Shown one piece after another: positions 1 through 8,646 of a stretch of DNA of 64,000 nucleotides (the first letter of the stretch is position 1; every line of letters begins with the position of its first letter). The stretch is from Phenylobacterium sp. (GTDB taxonomy: Bacteria; Pseudomonadota; Alphaproteobacteria; Caulobacterales; Caulobacteraceae): assembly GCF_030679875.1 (NCBI RefSeq), contig NZ_JAUXSP010000012.1, positions 124,001-188,000 on the forward strand, given 5' to 3'. A model generated the notes under the pieces. It saw only the letters and a program-made list of their open reading frames with translations, was not told the origin of the DNA and made no database searches. The position numbers were made by a program, and so were the translations under genes.

Positions 1-1217
1 GCATGGCCGTGCGCATGGTGTTCGACCGCAATGGCCGCAAGCGCAGCCACAAGTTCGTCCGCGGCCTGATGCGCTCGGCCGCCAAGCTCGCCTACGAACA
101 GGCCCAGGACGCCATCGACGGCCAGCCCGACGACAAGGCCGGCCCCCTGCTGGACCCCATCCTCAAGCCCCTGTGGGCCGCCTATCTGACCATGAAGAAG
201 GGCCGCGAGGCCCGCTCGCCCCTGGCCATCGAAAGCTCCGAGCGCCGGATCGTCATCGGCGACGACGGCAAGGTGGCTTCGATCACGCCGCGGCCGGCCC
301 TTGAGGCGCATAAGCTGATCGAGGAGATGATGATCCAGGCCAATGTCTGCGCGGCCGAGACGCTGGAGGCCAAGCGGATGCCGTTGATCTTCCGGATCCA
401 TGACGCGCCGAGCCCGGAGAAGCTTGATTCTCTTGCGGAATTTCTGGGCTCGATCTCGGTCAACTGGTCGAAGGGCGAGGCTGCGCGGACCGACCGGTTC
501 AACCGGCTGCTGGACCTGACGCGGGAGGGGCCGAACGCCGAGATCGTCAATGAGGTGGTTCTGCGGACCCAGATGCAGGCCCATTATTCCACCGACAATA
601 TCGGCCATTTCGGTCTGAATCTGGACCGATATGCGCACTTTACGTCGCCTATTCGCCGGTACGCCGACCTCATTGTCCACCGGGGTCTGATCAAGGCCCT
701 GGGGCTCAACCTGCCCGGCGGCCCCGATGGTCTGAGCGACTGGGACATCTCCCACATGCGCGGCACGGCCGAGGAAATCACCCACGCCGAGCGCCGGGCC
801 ATGGCCGCCGAGCGCGACGCCACAGACCGCTATGTGGCCGCCTTCCTGGCCGACCGGGTGGGCGCGACCTTCGCCGGCCGCATCACCGGGGTGACGCGGT
901 TTGGCCTGTTCATCCGCCTGGCCGAGACCGGCGCCGACGGACTGATCCCGATCTCCAATCTGGGGGACGAGTTCTTCATCCACGATGAGAAGATGCACGC
1001 GCTCGTGGGCGAGCGCTCCGGCGCCCGCTGGCCGCTGGGCATGAGCGTCGAGGTGCGCCTGCGCGAGGCGACCCCGATCACCGGGGGCCTGCTGTTCGAG
1101 ATGCTGAGCGAGCCCGCCGCGCCAGATCCCACCGCCCCGCGGCCGCGACTGGGCATCCGCCGCAAGGCCGGTCGTCCGCCCCTGCCCCGCCAGGGGGGCA
1201 AGCACCGGCGGCGGTAG
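1..1217 (+). CDS. rnr: Ribonuclease R, C-terminal part (5' end outside window)
   Basis: This is the 3' portion of an RNase II/R family 3'-5' exoribonuclease, which degrades structured RNA processively. The frame is open from the window edge, so the start lies outside. The visible part holds the end of the RNB domain, with the signature YAHFTSPIRRYADLIVHR near residues 209-226 of the visible piece. An S1 RNA-binding domain follows at about 284-370 (FAGRITGVTRFGLFIRL), then a basic Arg/Lys/Pro tail ending in KHRRR that is typical of RNase R. The N-terminal cold-shock domains and most RNB active-site aspartates are not visible. The stop is TAG at 1215-1217, only 9 nt from the convergent stop of the helicase gene. 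Confidence 0.93.
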   Translation, partial: MAVRMVFDRNGRKRSHKFVRGLMRSAAKLAYEQAQDAIDGQPDDKAGPLLDPILKPLWAAYLTMKKGREARSPLAIESSERRIVIGDDGKVASITPRPALEAHKLIEEMMIQANVCAAETLEAKRMPLIFRIHDAPSPEKLDSLAEFLGSISVNWSKGEAARTDRFNRLLDLTREGPNAEIVNEVVLRTQMQAHYSTDNIGHFGLNLDRYAHFTSPIRRYADLIVHRGLIKALGLNLPGGPDGLSDWDISHMRGTAEEITHAERRAMAAERDATDRYVAAFLADRVGATFAGRITGVTRFGLFIRLAETGADGLIPISNLGDEFFIHDEKMHALVGERSGARWPLGMSVEVRLREATPITGGLLFEMLSEPAAPDPTAPRPRLGIRRKAGRPPLPRQGGKHRRR

Positions 1218-1226
1218 CGTCCTAGG

Positions 1227-4200
1227 TCAAGCTGCAGCCGTCCGCACGATCAGGTCGCCCTTTGACGTCACGGCGCCGCTCGCTTCCAGTCTTTCGATCC
1301 CAGCACTGAGAACCTCCCGCAACCGCGCGCTCGTCGCTGCGAAGCCGAACGCGCGCGACGCCGCCTGTACGAGGTCGTCGCGGCCCGCGCCGAAATTGGT
1401 GTCGACGATCGTCAAGAGGGCATGGTCAATCTCGGCGGGCGGAAGCGCATCTGGCTTACGGAGAGTTTGAGATCCGACCAAGGACCGGTCTCTGGTCCCC
1501 ACGACCTGTCCCGGGACCGAGTAGAAGGGTCCACCAACTATCGATCCAGCCTGGACCGCCGCCAGGGCCGCGCGCTCCACGGCCGCGCGGATTCGCGAAC
1601 CAGCACGCCCCAATCCCCAGAGTATGCGGATGCGCGCAGTGATTTCGTCCAGGTGCACCGGTCCCTCAATCTCCACGATCTTCACGACATAGGCCGCCAT
1701 CTGGGCCAGAGAGATCAGGTGAGGTTCGACGGTTCGCATGACGGGGAAGTCGGCTTCCACATAGTGGCTGCCGCCAGCCGCATAGGCGGCGCCCGTCTCC
1801 ACAACGGCCGTGACGAGATCGAGATCATCGGCGACCTGTTCGACCTCGAATGACAACGGCACGGCGCGCGCAGGCCTGTAGCCGTCCTCGTCGCGAGCCG
1901 ACCATTCTGCCCTGGCGGCGGAGATGGCGTCTTCGATCTTCTGCAATTCGGTGTTCGGACGCAGATACCAGTCGGCGCTCCAGACCCGGTGAATGATCCA
2001 GCCATGAGCTTCAAGGACCTGCTGACGCAACCGGTCCCGATCGCGCGCTGACCGAGACGAATGAAACTGGGCGCCGTCGCACTCGATCCCGAGGGTGAAG
2101 CGACCCGGCTTGTCCGGGTCCGAGACGGCCAGGTCCACCCGGAATCCGGATGCTCCGATCTGACGCTTCACGGCGTAGCCGAGAGCCTGAAGCCGCGCAC
2201 AAACATGGGCTTCAAACTCGCTGTCGAAGTCCTCGCCCGTAGCTTCGCCCAGGCCGAAGTGGCCTGTCTCGGCGAAGGTCAGGAACAGTTTGAGCGCCGC
2301 GACGCCCCTGGCCCTCGACCTCTCCAGGTCGATATCGGCGCCGGTGAAGTTACAGAAAACCTCGCACCGCAGCTTCGCTCGCGAGATGAGAACGTTAAGC
2401 CGCCGCTCTCCGCCTTCACCGCTGAGGGGGCCGAAGGCGTGGGCGAGATATCCCGTCTCGGTCTTGCCGTAGCCTACCGAGATGAAGATGACGTCGCGCT
2501 CGTCGCCCTGGATGTTCTCGAGGTTCTTGACGAAGAACGGCTCGTGAGAGGCGCCGCTGAAGAAGTCCTCGACGTCGGGGTTCTCCCGTCGCAGCAGTTC
2601 CAGTTCCTTCAGGACCGCCTGCCGCTGGGCGACGGAGAAGGTGGCGACGCCCAAGGTCTGCTCGGGGCTGGTGCGGGCGTGGTGGATGACGGCCTCGGCG
2701 ATGGCCCTGGCTTCCATCGGGTTCGTCCGGGTTCCGCCTCTGTCATAGGCGGTGTCCTTCATAAGATTGAACTTCAGCCCCATGCCGGCGACGGCGTCAT
2801 AGGGGCTGGGCACGATAAATAGTTTGTTCTCGTAGAACTCTCGGTTGGAGACGGCGATCAGGGATTGATGCTTTGAGCGGTAGTGCCAGCTCAGCATTCG
2901 ATGAGGCAGGCCTTTGGCCAGGCAAAGCTCGAGGATGCTTTCGGCGTCCTTGGCCTGGATGATGACGGCGTCATCAGCCTCGTCGGGGTCTTCCTCGCCT
3001 GTCAGCTTTTTGAAGAATGCGGTTGGCGGCAGCTGGCGCTCGTCACCGACGACAACAATCTGCTTGGCGCGAGCAATGGCCCCCAGCGAGTCCACCGGCT
3101 CGATCTGGCTGGCTTCATCCATGACCAGAAGGTCGAACTGAATACCGCCCGGCTTCAGAAACTGAGCGACGGACAGAGGGCTCATCATGAAGACGGGCTT
3201 GAGCTGCTGAATCGCTGGTCCGGCCTGGTCCAGCAGAACACGAATGGGCTTGTGGCCCCGTTTGCGGGCGATTTCGGCGTTGAGCACGCCGAGTGGACCG
3301 ATCCCCGCCGAGCCCCGCGGACGCCCTTCGGCGTGGGCGGCGACGATCTGCTCCTGAGCAAGTCCGATCCTCGCCCTGTCCAATTGCCGGAAGGCGGCCA
3401 CCTGATTGTTGTGGCTGTCGCCGTCGAAGGCGCGCAGTTCGGGCCAGGCGGCGAACAGAGCAACGCGCAGGACTTCCGCATATGCCCGCTCGAAGGCTGG
3501 CCCGAGCGTCCTGTGATCGAGTTGCCCGTCATGCAGGCCGTCGACCAGACTGGCCGCGCCGAGATCGCTCAGTACTCTGGCGCGTAATGCAAAGGCGATG
3601 AAGCGGCTGAGACCCTCAAGATCCGCGAGCCACGCGGCCAGACGGTCGGCGAGACCCTCAAGCGCTATATCTGCGACGGCGCTGACGCCAAACGCCCTTT
3701 TGATATCAAGATCGAGTTCACCGAAGACCGCCTCCAGTCTTGCCTCAAAGTCCGACAGTCCCGCCTCCAGGCCCGCTCGCGCGACCTCGATCGGCGTCAG
3801 GTCCCCGGGATCTGCGAGTCGGCTCCATAGGGATGCCGGGAGAGCGGCATGGGCACGACGCCACGCCAGGATGACGTCGAGCTGGTCCCAGTTGGATCGC
3901 TCTCCCTTCCAGGCCGAACCGAATGCGCCTCCGACCGGTTCGGCGGCGGCGAAGGCGGCCTTGGCGCTCTGGGCGCTCGTCATGCGATCAATCAGCGCAA
4001 CCCTCTCGGCGGAGGACTTGGGCAAGGGTGTTGTCAGGTAAGATCGGAGCAGCGCGATCTGAGCGCGATAGCCGCCATCGAGGAAACGGAACAGGCTCGC
4101 CCCTTTGGTGACGACCGCTACGCGAATAGGCTCAAAGTCTGCGGTTCGCCCGGCCTCGTTGAATGCCGCCTCGGCCTTTCCCCACGCGTTCACATAGGTG

Positions 4201-5990
4201 CGGCCCATTTCGATCACCCGCTGCAGGGCGTCGAGGTCGCTCCATAAGGGGGAGGTCAGCGCGGAACGATCAAGAAGAGGCGGAAGTGGCGTCACGGAAA
4301 GATAGGCCAGGGACCGCTTCAGGTCACCGACGGACTGAGGCGGCGGGGCTCCCAAGGCGTCTACGCTGAGGATGGCGTGTCGCTCGGCTTCGGCCTTCGC
4401 GACGGACAGCGCACGAATTTTCTCCCCAAGCGCCTCGCGCTCTACCGGGTCGAGGGCGTCACGACGGACGCCTCGCCAAATGTTTGCCGGAACTGGCCCA
4501 AGCACACGGGCGCGGTCGGCCACATCGACGATGAGGGCTCGCCGTGCAGCGATGTCCTCCCGCCCCCACTGATCAGCGCCCGCCAGCCTATAGCCGGCCG
4601 CCGCCGCCGAGTCCTGCGACCGCCCCAAGAGCCCCAAGATCGCATGCGGGCTGAGGCCGCTGGGCTCGAGCGGTTCATGCAGCCGACGGGCGAACGCGTT
4701 CAGGGCGCTGCTGGTCTCCCCCAACTTTTCGATGACGCTCAGATCGCCCCGTGCTGGCTTGTGTTGTGCGTCCCGCGTCCGCCTCAGATCCTCCAGAACA
4801 GCGCGCTTATTGGCTTTGTTCGAATGAAGCTCCAGGGTCAGCGGACCGAGGCCGACCTGTCGAAGGCGGCGATGGACGACGTCCAGCGCCGCCATCTTCT
4901 CGGCGACGAACAGTACCTTTTTCCCACGCGCCACGGCCGCGGCGATGATGTTTGTGATGGTCTGGGATTTGCCTGTTCCGGGCGGCCCCTTCACCACCAG
5001 AGAGCGTCCACCCGCGGCCTCCGCAATGACCACCGTCTGTGAGCTGTCCGCATCGACGACGTGGTGGAGTTCAAGGGGCTTGATGACGTCGTCGATGGCG
5101 TCGTGCTCCCCCACGAGGGCAGCGCTCTCCGGGAAGCCGTCACGCAGCAGGGCGCTGATCATCGGGCGGCTGTCGATGCCGTCTTCGGCGGGCCAGTTCT
5201 CCGGATCGAGGTCCCGGTACATCAGGAATTTCGAGAACGAGAAGAAACCCAGCACCATGGAGTCAGGCAGAACCTCCCAGCGCTTGTTGTTGGCCACCGT
5301 TTCGGCGATCCGGGCGCAGTAGCCCGCCAGATCGACCTCGTCCTCATCCTTGAAGTCTTCGATGGTGAGGGCGAACTCCGCCTTCATCTTGGCCTGAAGC
5401 GTCAGGTTCGGAGACGGCGGCTCTTCACGCCAACGCAGCTTGAATTTGTCGGCCGCGCTGGTCCGCTCGAGCTTCACCGGCAGCAGGACAAGCGGCGCAT
5501 GCCTGGCGATGTCGGAGGCGTCGGAGTCAAACCATCTCAAGAGACCGAGGGCCAGGTACAGAATGTTGACGCCCTGTTCCTGCTCCAGAGTCTGGGCGTC
5601 GTACCAAACATCGAACAGTCGCTTCTGCAGGCCCTCGGATGTCAGGCGCGTCTGTAGGCGTGTATCGACGTGACGGGCGGCTCGCCCCTCATCGTCGAGG
5701 GTGTCATCCGTCGGCTGCGGAATACCGCCCGTGACAGCGTCATCAGGATCAAGTTCAGCGCGCTCCGAGTCGCTTAGCTGGACGCCCGGGACAAAACTGA
5801 GCGCCTTGTTCGAGGTGAGCAACCGAAAGACCTCGGAAGCCTTCTCATCCACAATCTCGATCGCGCGATTGTTCTTGGTCCGCAGAGGCGTGTTCAGCAG
5901 ACGATTGCGCGTGGACAGGTCCAGGAGCGCATTGCGCTCCTTCAACAGCCGGTCGCGAATGGAAATCGAGGCGTCGCCTTCGGCGGCCAT
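1227..5990 (-). CDS. DUF4011 / SF1 helicase / Vsr-like nuclease / DUF3320 protein, putative anti-phage defence protein
   Basis: A 1587-aa multidomain protein. The N-terminal DUF4011 region has the motif LLDLSTRNRLLN at 22-33. A superfamily-1 helicase follows, with Walker A GPPGTGKS at 335-342, Walker B DEAS at 958-961, motif III-like GDERQLPPT at 982-990, HYRS at 1036-1039 and LNVLISRAK at 1198-1206. The roughly 600 residues between Walker A and B form a long, partly helical insert. Next comes a Vsr/MTES_1575-like PD-(D/E)XK nuclease with D1286 and E1303-C-D1305, then a DUF3320 segment at about 1425-1475 and a C-terminal helical end. All the core motifs look intact. Proteins with this order are reported as single-gene defence systems (Gao et al. 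2020; I believe the Hhe type, from memory). It stands alone, convergent with rnr and divergent from the Nudix gene. The defence role is inferred from architecture. Confidence 0.85.
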   Translation of the reverse strand: MAAEGDASISIRDRLLKERNALLDLSTRNRLLNTPLRTKNNRAIEIVDEKASEVFRLLTSNKALSFVPGVQLSDSERAELDPDDAVTGGIPQPTDDTLDDEGRAARHVDTRLQTRLTSEGLQKRLFDVWYDAQTLEQEQGVNILYLALGLLRWFDSDASDIARHAPLVLLPVKLERTSAADKFKLRWREEPPSPNLTLQAKMKAEFALTIEDFKDEDEVDLAGYCARIAETVANNKRWEVLPDSMVLGFFSFSKFLMYRDLDPENWPAEDGIDSRPMISALLRDGFPESAALVGEHDAIDDVIKPLELHHVVDADSSQTVVIAEAAGGRSLVVKGPPGTGKSQTITNIIAAAVARGKKVLFVAEKMAALDVVHRRLRQVGLGPLTLELHSNKANKRAVLEDLRRTRDAQHKPARGDLSVIEKLGETSSALNAFARRLHEPLEPSGLSPHAILGLLGRSQDSAAAAGYRLAGADQWGREDIAARRALIVDVADRARVLGPVPANIWRGVRRDALDPVEREALGEKIRALSVAKAEAERHAILSVDALGAPPPQSVGDLKRSLAYLSVTPLPPLLDRSALTSPLWSDLDALQRVIEMGRTYVNAWGKAEAAFNEAGRTADFEPIRVAVVTKGASLFRFLDGGYRAQIALLRSYLTTPLPKSSAERVALIDRMTSAQSAKAAFAAAEPVGGAFGSAWKGERSNWDQLDVILAWRRAHAALPASLWSRLADPGDLTPIEVARAGLEAGLSDFEARLEAVFGELDLDIKRAFGVSAVADIALEGLADRLAAWLADLEGLSRFIAFALRARVLSDLGAASLVDGLHDGQLDHRTLGPAFERAYAEVLRVALFAAWPELRAFDGDSHNNQVAAFRQLDRARIGLAQEQIVAAHAEGRPRGSAGIGPLGVLNAEIARKRGHKPIRVLLDQAGPAIQQLKPVFMMSPLSVAQFLKPGGIQFDLLVMDEASQIEPVDSLGAIARAKQIVVVGDERQLPPTAFFKKLTGEEDPDEADDAVIIQAKDAESILELCLAKGLPHRMLSWHYRSKHQSLIAVSNREFYENKLFIVPSPYDAVAGMGLKFNLMKDTAYDRGGTRTNPMEARAIAEAVIHHARTSPEQTLGVATFSVAQRQAVLKELELLRRENPDVEDFFSGASHEPFFVKNLENIQGDERDVIFISVGYGKTETGYLAHAFGPLSGEGGERRLNVLISRAKLRCEVFCNFTGADIDLERSRARGVAALKLFLTFAETGHFGLGEATGEDFDSEFEAHVCARLQALGYAVKRQIGASGFRVDLAVSDPDKPGRFTLGIECDGAQFHSSRSARDRDRLRQQVLEAHGWIIHRVWSADWYLRPNTELQKIEDAISAARAEWSARDEDGYRPARAVPLSFEVEQVADDLDLVTAVVETGAAYAAGGSHYVEADFPVMRTVEPHLISLAQMAAYVVKIVEIEGPVHLDEITARIRILWGLGRAGSRIRAAVERAALAAVQAGSIVGGPFYSVPGQVVGTRDRSLVGSQTLRKPDALPPAEIDHALLTIVDTNFGAGRDDLVQAASRAFGFAATSARLREVLSAGIERLEASGAVTSKGDLIVRTAAA

Positions 5991-6141
5991 GCTCTGCCTC
6001 CCCCCGAGGTTGCAAATGCCAGAACTCTACAATCAGTGAAGTGAGATAGGCCAGTCGCACCGGCCGGGCCCGGCGAGGCGCCCGCCCCCTTCCCTTACGT
6101 CACGCTTCCTCTGCGTCCCCGGGCGGTCATACAGTTGTTTC

Positions 6142-6852
6142 ATGAGCGACACTGAGATTCCCCGCCGCCCCGAGGGCGGCCGCATGCGCCCCGAAGGCGC
6201 CCGAGCCGTAAAGCCCCGGGACGCCGCCACCATCATCCTGGTCCGCCGGGACGCCGCCAAGCCCCGTGTCCTGATGGGCAAGCGAAACAGCGGCCACGAC
6301 TTCATGCCCAATCTCTGGGTGTTTCCCGGCGGCCGCATCGACCGGGCCGACTTCCGCGCCCCCTACGCCACCGACCTGCGCCCTGAGGTGGCGGCCAAGT
6401 TCGACCGGCACATCAAGCCTGGCCGGGGCCGCGCCCTGGCCATGGCCGCCATCCGCGAAACCTTCGAGGAGGCCGGCCTGCTGCTGGCCAAGAAGACCCC
6501 ATCAAGGCCCGGCGTCGGCCCCTGGCGGGAGTTCCTGGCGCAAGGGGCCATGGCCGACCTGGAGGCCATGGAGATCATCGCCCGGGCGGTGACCCCGCCC
6601 ATGCTGGCCAAGCGGTTCGACACCTGGTTCCTGATGGCCGACGCCGAGCGGCTCGTCAGCCTCGACCGACAGCCCGACTGCGGCGAACTGGAAGAGATCG
6701 CCTGGGTCGATTTCGACGATGCGCTGGGCCTGGAGTTGCCCATGGTCACCCGGACCATGATCAAGGAAGCGGTGCTTCGCCTGGATGATCCGGAGCGTCC
6801 GTCCCCCTATATGCGTTTCGGGGTGAAGGGCCATAAGCTCGGCCACCTCTAG
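6142..6852 (+). CDS. Nudix hydrolase family protein
   Basis: A 236-aa Nudix-fold protein, expected to hydrolyse a nucleoside diphosphate linked to another group; the substrate is unknown. FPGGR is at 61-65 and the RETFEEAG half of the Nudix box at 105-112. The two halves are separated by about 40 residues instead of the usual contiguous 23-residue box, a layout seen in NUDT7/NUDT19-like CoA-type Nudix proteins. The start ATG follows a 151-bp region shared with the divergent helicase gene, which should hold promoters for both, but I see no clear -35/-10 pair. It begins a run with the FMN reductase (20 nt gap) and pirin (6 nt gap). Confidence 0.85.
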   Translation: MSDTEIPRRPEGGRMRPEGARAVKPRDAATIILVRRDAAKPRVLMGKRNSGHDFMPNLWVFPGGRIDRADFRAPYATDLRPEVAAKFDRHIKPGRGRALAMAAIRETFEEAGLLLAKKTPSRPGVGPWREFLAQGAMADLEAMEIIARAVTPPMLAKRFDTWFLMADAERLVSLDRQPDCGELEEIAWVDFDDALGLELPMVTRTMIKEAVLRLDDPERPSPYMRFGVKGHKLGHL

Positions 6853-6872
6853 AAAACCATCCAGGAGTCCGC

Positions 6873-7430
6873 ATGTCCGATCGTCCCCAGGTCGCTGTCA
6901 TCATCGGCAGTCTTCGCGCCCAGTCCGTGAACCGGCGCCTGGCCCAAGCCATCGCCAGGACCGCGGCGGCCAAGCTCGACCTGCAGATCCTCGAATATGC
7001 CGACGTGCCGCTCTACAACCAGGACCACGAGGCCGACCCGCCGGCCGCCGTCATCGCCTTCAAGGACGCCATAAAGGCGGCCGATGCGGTCCTGTTCGTG
7101 ACCCCGGAATATAATCGCTCCATGCCCGGGGTGCTGAAGAACGCCATCGATTGGGCCTCAAGGCCCCCAGGCCAGGGGGTGTGGTCGGGCAAGCCCGCCG
7201 CCATCGCCGGCGCAACCCCTGGCGCGGTCGGTACGGCCGCGGCGCAAGTTGACCTGCGCAACGTGCTCACGGCCATCAATGTGGCGGTGATGGGCATGCC
7301 GCAGATCTATTTCACCCACAAGGACGAGCATTTCACCGAAGACGGCGGCTTTGCCGATCCCAAGTTCGCCGCCTTCATCGAGGGCTGGGCCGACAAGTTC
7401 GCCGCCTGGATCGCCAAGATCAAAGGCTGA
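6873..7430 (+). CDS. NADPH-dependent FMN reductase (NAD(P)H quinone/chromate reductase family)
   Basis: A 185-aa flavodoxin-fold reductase, about the usual length. The FMN phosphate loop GSLRAQSVNR is at 12-21 and the second signature PEYNRSMPG at 78-86. Relatives (ChrR, YieF, Azr) reduce quinones, chromate or azo compounds with NAD(P)H and are cytosolic. The ATG is preceded by CCAGGAG about 6 nt upstream. It sits 20 nt after the Nudix gene and 6 nt before the pirin gene, so the three are probably co-transcribed as a redox-related group. The physiological substrate cannot be read from the sequence. Confidence 0.9.
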   Translation: MSDRPQVAVIIGSLRAQSVNRRLAQAIARTAAAKLDLQILEYADVPLYNQDHEADPPAAVIAFKDAIKAADAVLFVTPEYNRSMPGVLKNAIDWASRPPGQGVWSGKPAAIAGATPGAVGTAAAQVDLRNVLTAINVAVMGMPQIYFTHKDEHFTEDGGFADPKFAAFIEGWADKFAAWIAKIKG

Positions 7431-7436
7431 GCCCCC

Positions 7437-8270
7437 ATGGCCCTCTCCGTCGAGCGCATTGAGACCGCCGGCCCGCGCAATGTGCTGGGTCCCCGCCACC
7501 AGAACCGGTTGATCATCGCGCCGCAGGACCACCGTCCCTACAGCCCCTTCCTGTTCCTGGCCGAGGACTGGTTCGCCCCGCCGGCCGGCTTCCCCACCCA
7601 TCCGCACCGGGGCATGGAGACGGTGACCTTCGTCCTCGAAGGCCAGATGCTGCATGAGGACCACACCGGCGCCCATGGGGAGCTGGAGGCCGGCGACGTC
7701 CAGTTCATGACCGCTGGCGGCGGGGTGATGCATTCGGAGATGCCAGGGCTAGGCGGCGTCCACTCCTTGCAGCTGTGGCTCAACCTGCCGGCCGCCCAGA
7801 AGATGACGCCGGCCCGCTACGGCGATCAGCGGGCCAGCGAGACAGCCCTGGTCACCGGCCAGGGCTATGAGGTGCGGCTCTATGCCGGCGACCTGGGCGG
7901 GCAGGTCCGCCCCCATGGCAGCCTCTGGCCGCTCGCCCTGATGGATCTGCGCCTGGAGGCGGGCGCCACCCTGGACCTGCCCCTCAAGGCCGGCTGGCGG
8001 GGCTTCCTGCTGGTCCTGGAGGGCGAGGCCAAGGTCGCCGCCGCCGCCACCCCCGTCCGCACCGACCAGCACGCCTGGGCCCATGCTGCGGACGCCGACG
8101 ACATCCTGCCCGTAAAGGCCCAGACGCCTGCCCGCGCCCTCTTCTACGCCGCCCCGGTCATCGACGAGCCCGTCGTCGCCCACGGCCCCTTCGTCATGAA
8201 CACGGTGGACGAGATCCGGCAGGCGTTCCTGGATTATCAGACGGGACGGCTGACGACGGCGGGAGCGTGA
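7437..8270 (+). CDS. Pirin family protein
   Basis: A 277-aa bicupin. The pirin metal-site pattern is complete: HPHRGMETVTF supplies H55 and H57, and GGGVMHSEMP supplies H99 and E101. Bacterial pirins such as E. coli YhhW can have quercetin 2,3-dioxygenase activity and others act as redox-sensing regulators; which applies here is not visible. The gene follows the FMN reductase by 6 nt, suggesting translational coupling and a shared redox function. The C-terminal cupin (about 150-270) is less conserved, as usual. Confidence 0.9.
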   Translation: MALSVERIETAGPRNVLGPRHQNRLIIAPQDHRPYSPFLFLAEDWFAPPAGFPTHPHRGMETVTFVLEGQMLHEDHTGAHGELEAGDVQFMTAGGGVMHSEMPGLGGVHSLQLWLNLPAAQKMTPARYGDQRASETALVTGQGYEVRLYAGDLGGQVRPHGSLWPLALMDLRLEAGATLDLPLKAGWRGFLLVLEGEAKVAAAATPVRTDQHAWAHAADADDILPVKAQTPARALFYAAPVIDEPVVAHGPFVMNTVDEIRQAFLDYQTGRLTTAGA

Positions 8271-8299
8271 ACAGTAGGCTGCTGACCCAACCTCACGCA

Positions 8300-8327
8300 T
8301 TGACTTTGGTCTGCGGATTCGTATTGT
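8300..8327 (+). promoter_or_regulatory. Candidate sigma-70 promoter for rpmG
   Basis: TTGACT (8300-8305), a 16-bp spacer and TATTGT (8322-8327) lie about 63 bp before the rpmG start in the 119-bp gap after the pirin gene. The match to the consensus is good but was identified only by reading. Confidence 0.5.
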
Positions 8328-8389
8328 CCGCGGCTCATTCGAATTGACGACCGGGGAAGCGCGCTTGCCCGGCCCCGCGAGGACCGACC

Positions 8390-8557
8390 ATGGCGAAGCC
8401 AGCTTCCATCAAGATCCGCCTGAACTCCTCGGCGGACACCGGCTTTTTCTACGTGACCAAGAAGAACGCCCGCACCAAGACCGACAAGCTGGTCATGAAG
8501 AAGTACGACCCCGTCGTGCGCAAGCACGTCGAGTTCCGCGAAGGCAAGATCAAGTAG
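8390..8557 (+). CDS. rpmG: 50S ribosomal protein L33
   Basis: A 55-aa ORF beginning [20 protein letters not shown] and ending REGKIK, which is the full length of L33. It contains the family pattern [28 protein letters not shown]. It has no cysteine pairs, so it is the zinc-independent (C-minus) form common in proteobacteria. The ATG at 8390 follows CGAGGACCGACC, in which GAGGA is the ribosome-binding site. A strong terminator follows at 8584-8614. In Caulobacter rpmG also neighbours pleD-divK, so the arrangement is conserved. A longer ORF in another frame over this stretch is not a gene. Confidence 0.95.
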   Translation: MAKPASIKIRLNSSADTGFFYVTKKNARTKTDKLVMKKYDPVVRKHVEFREGKIK

Positions 8558-8583
8558 GATCGCTGTCCGCGCACGCGAACAAG

Positions 8584-8614
8584 AAAACGCCCGGCTGGAT
8601 CAGCCGGGCGTTTT
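8584..8614 (+). terminator. Bidirectional intrinsic terminator between rpmG and pleD
   Basis: Perfect 14-bp stem: AAAACGCCCGGCTG, loop GAT, CAGCCGGGCGTTTT. The A-run at one end and T-run at the other let it serve rpmG on the plus strand and pleD on the minus strand. Confidence 0.9.
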
Positions 8615-8646
8615 GCGTTTCTACCCTGGACGATTCCCAGATCGTT

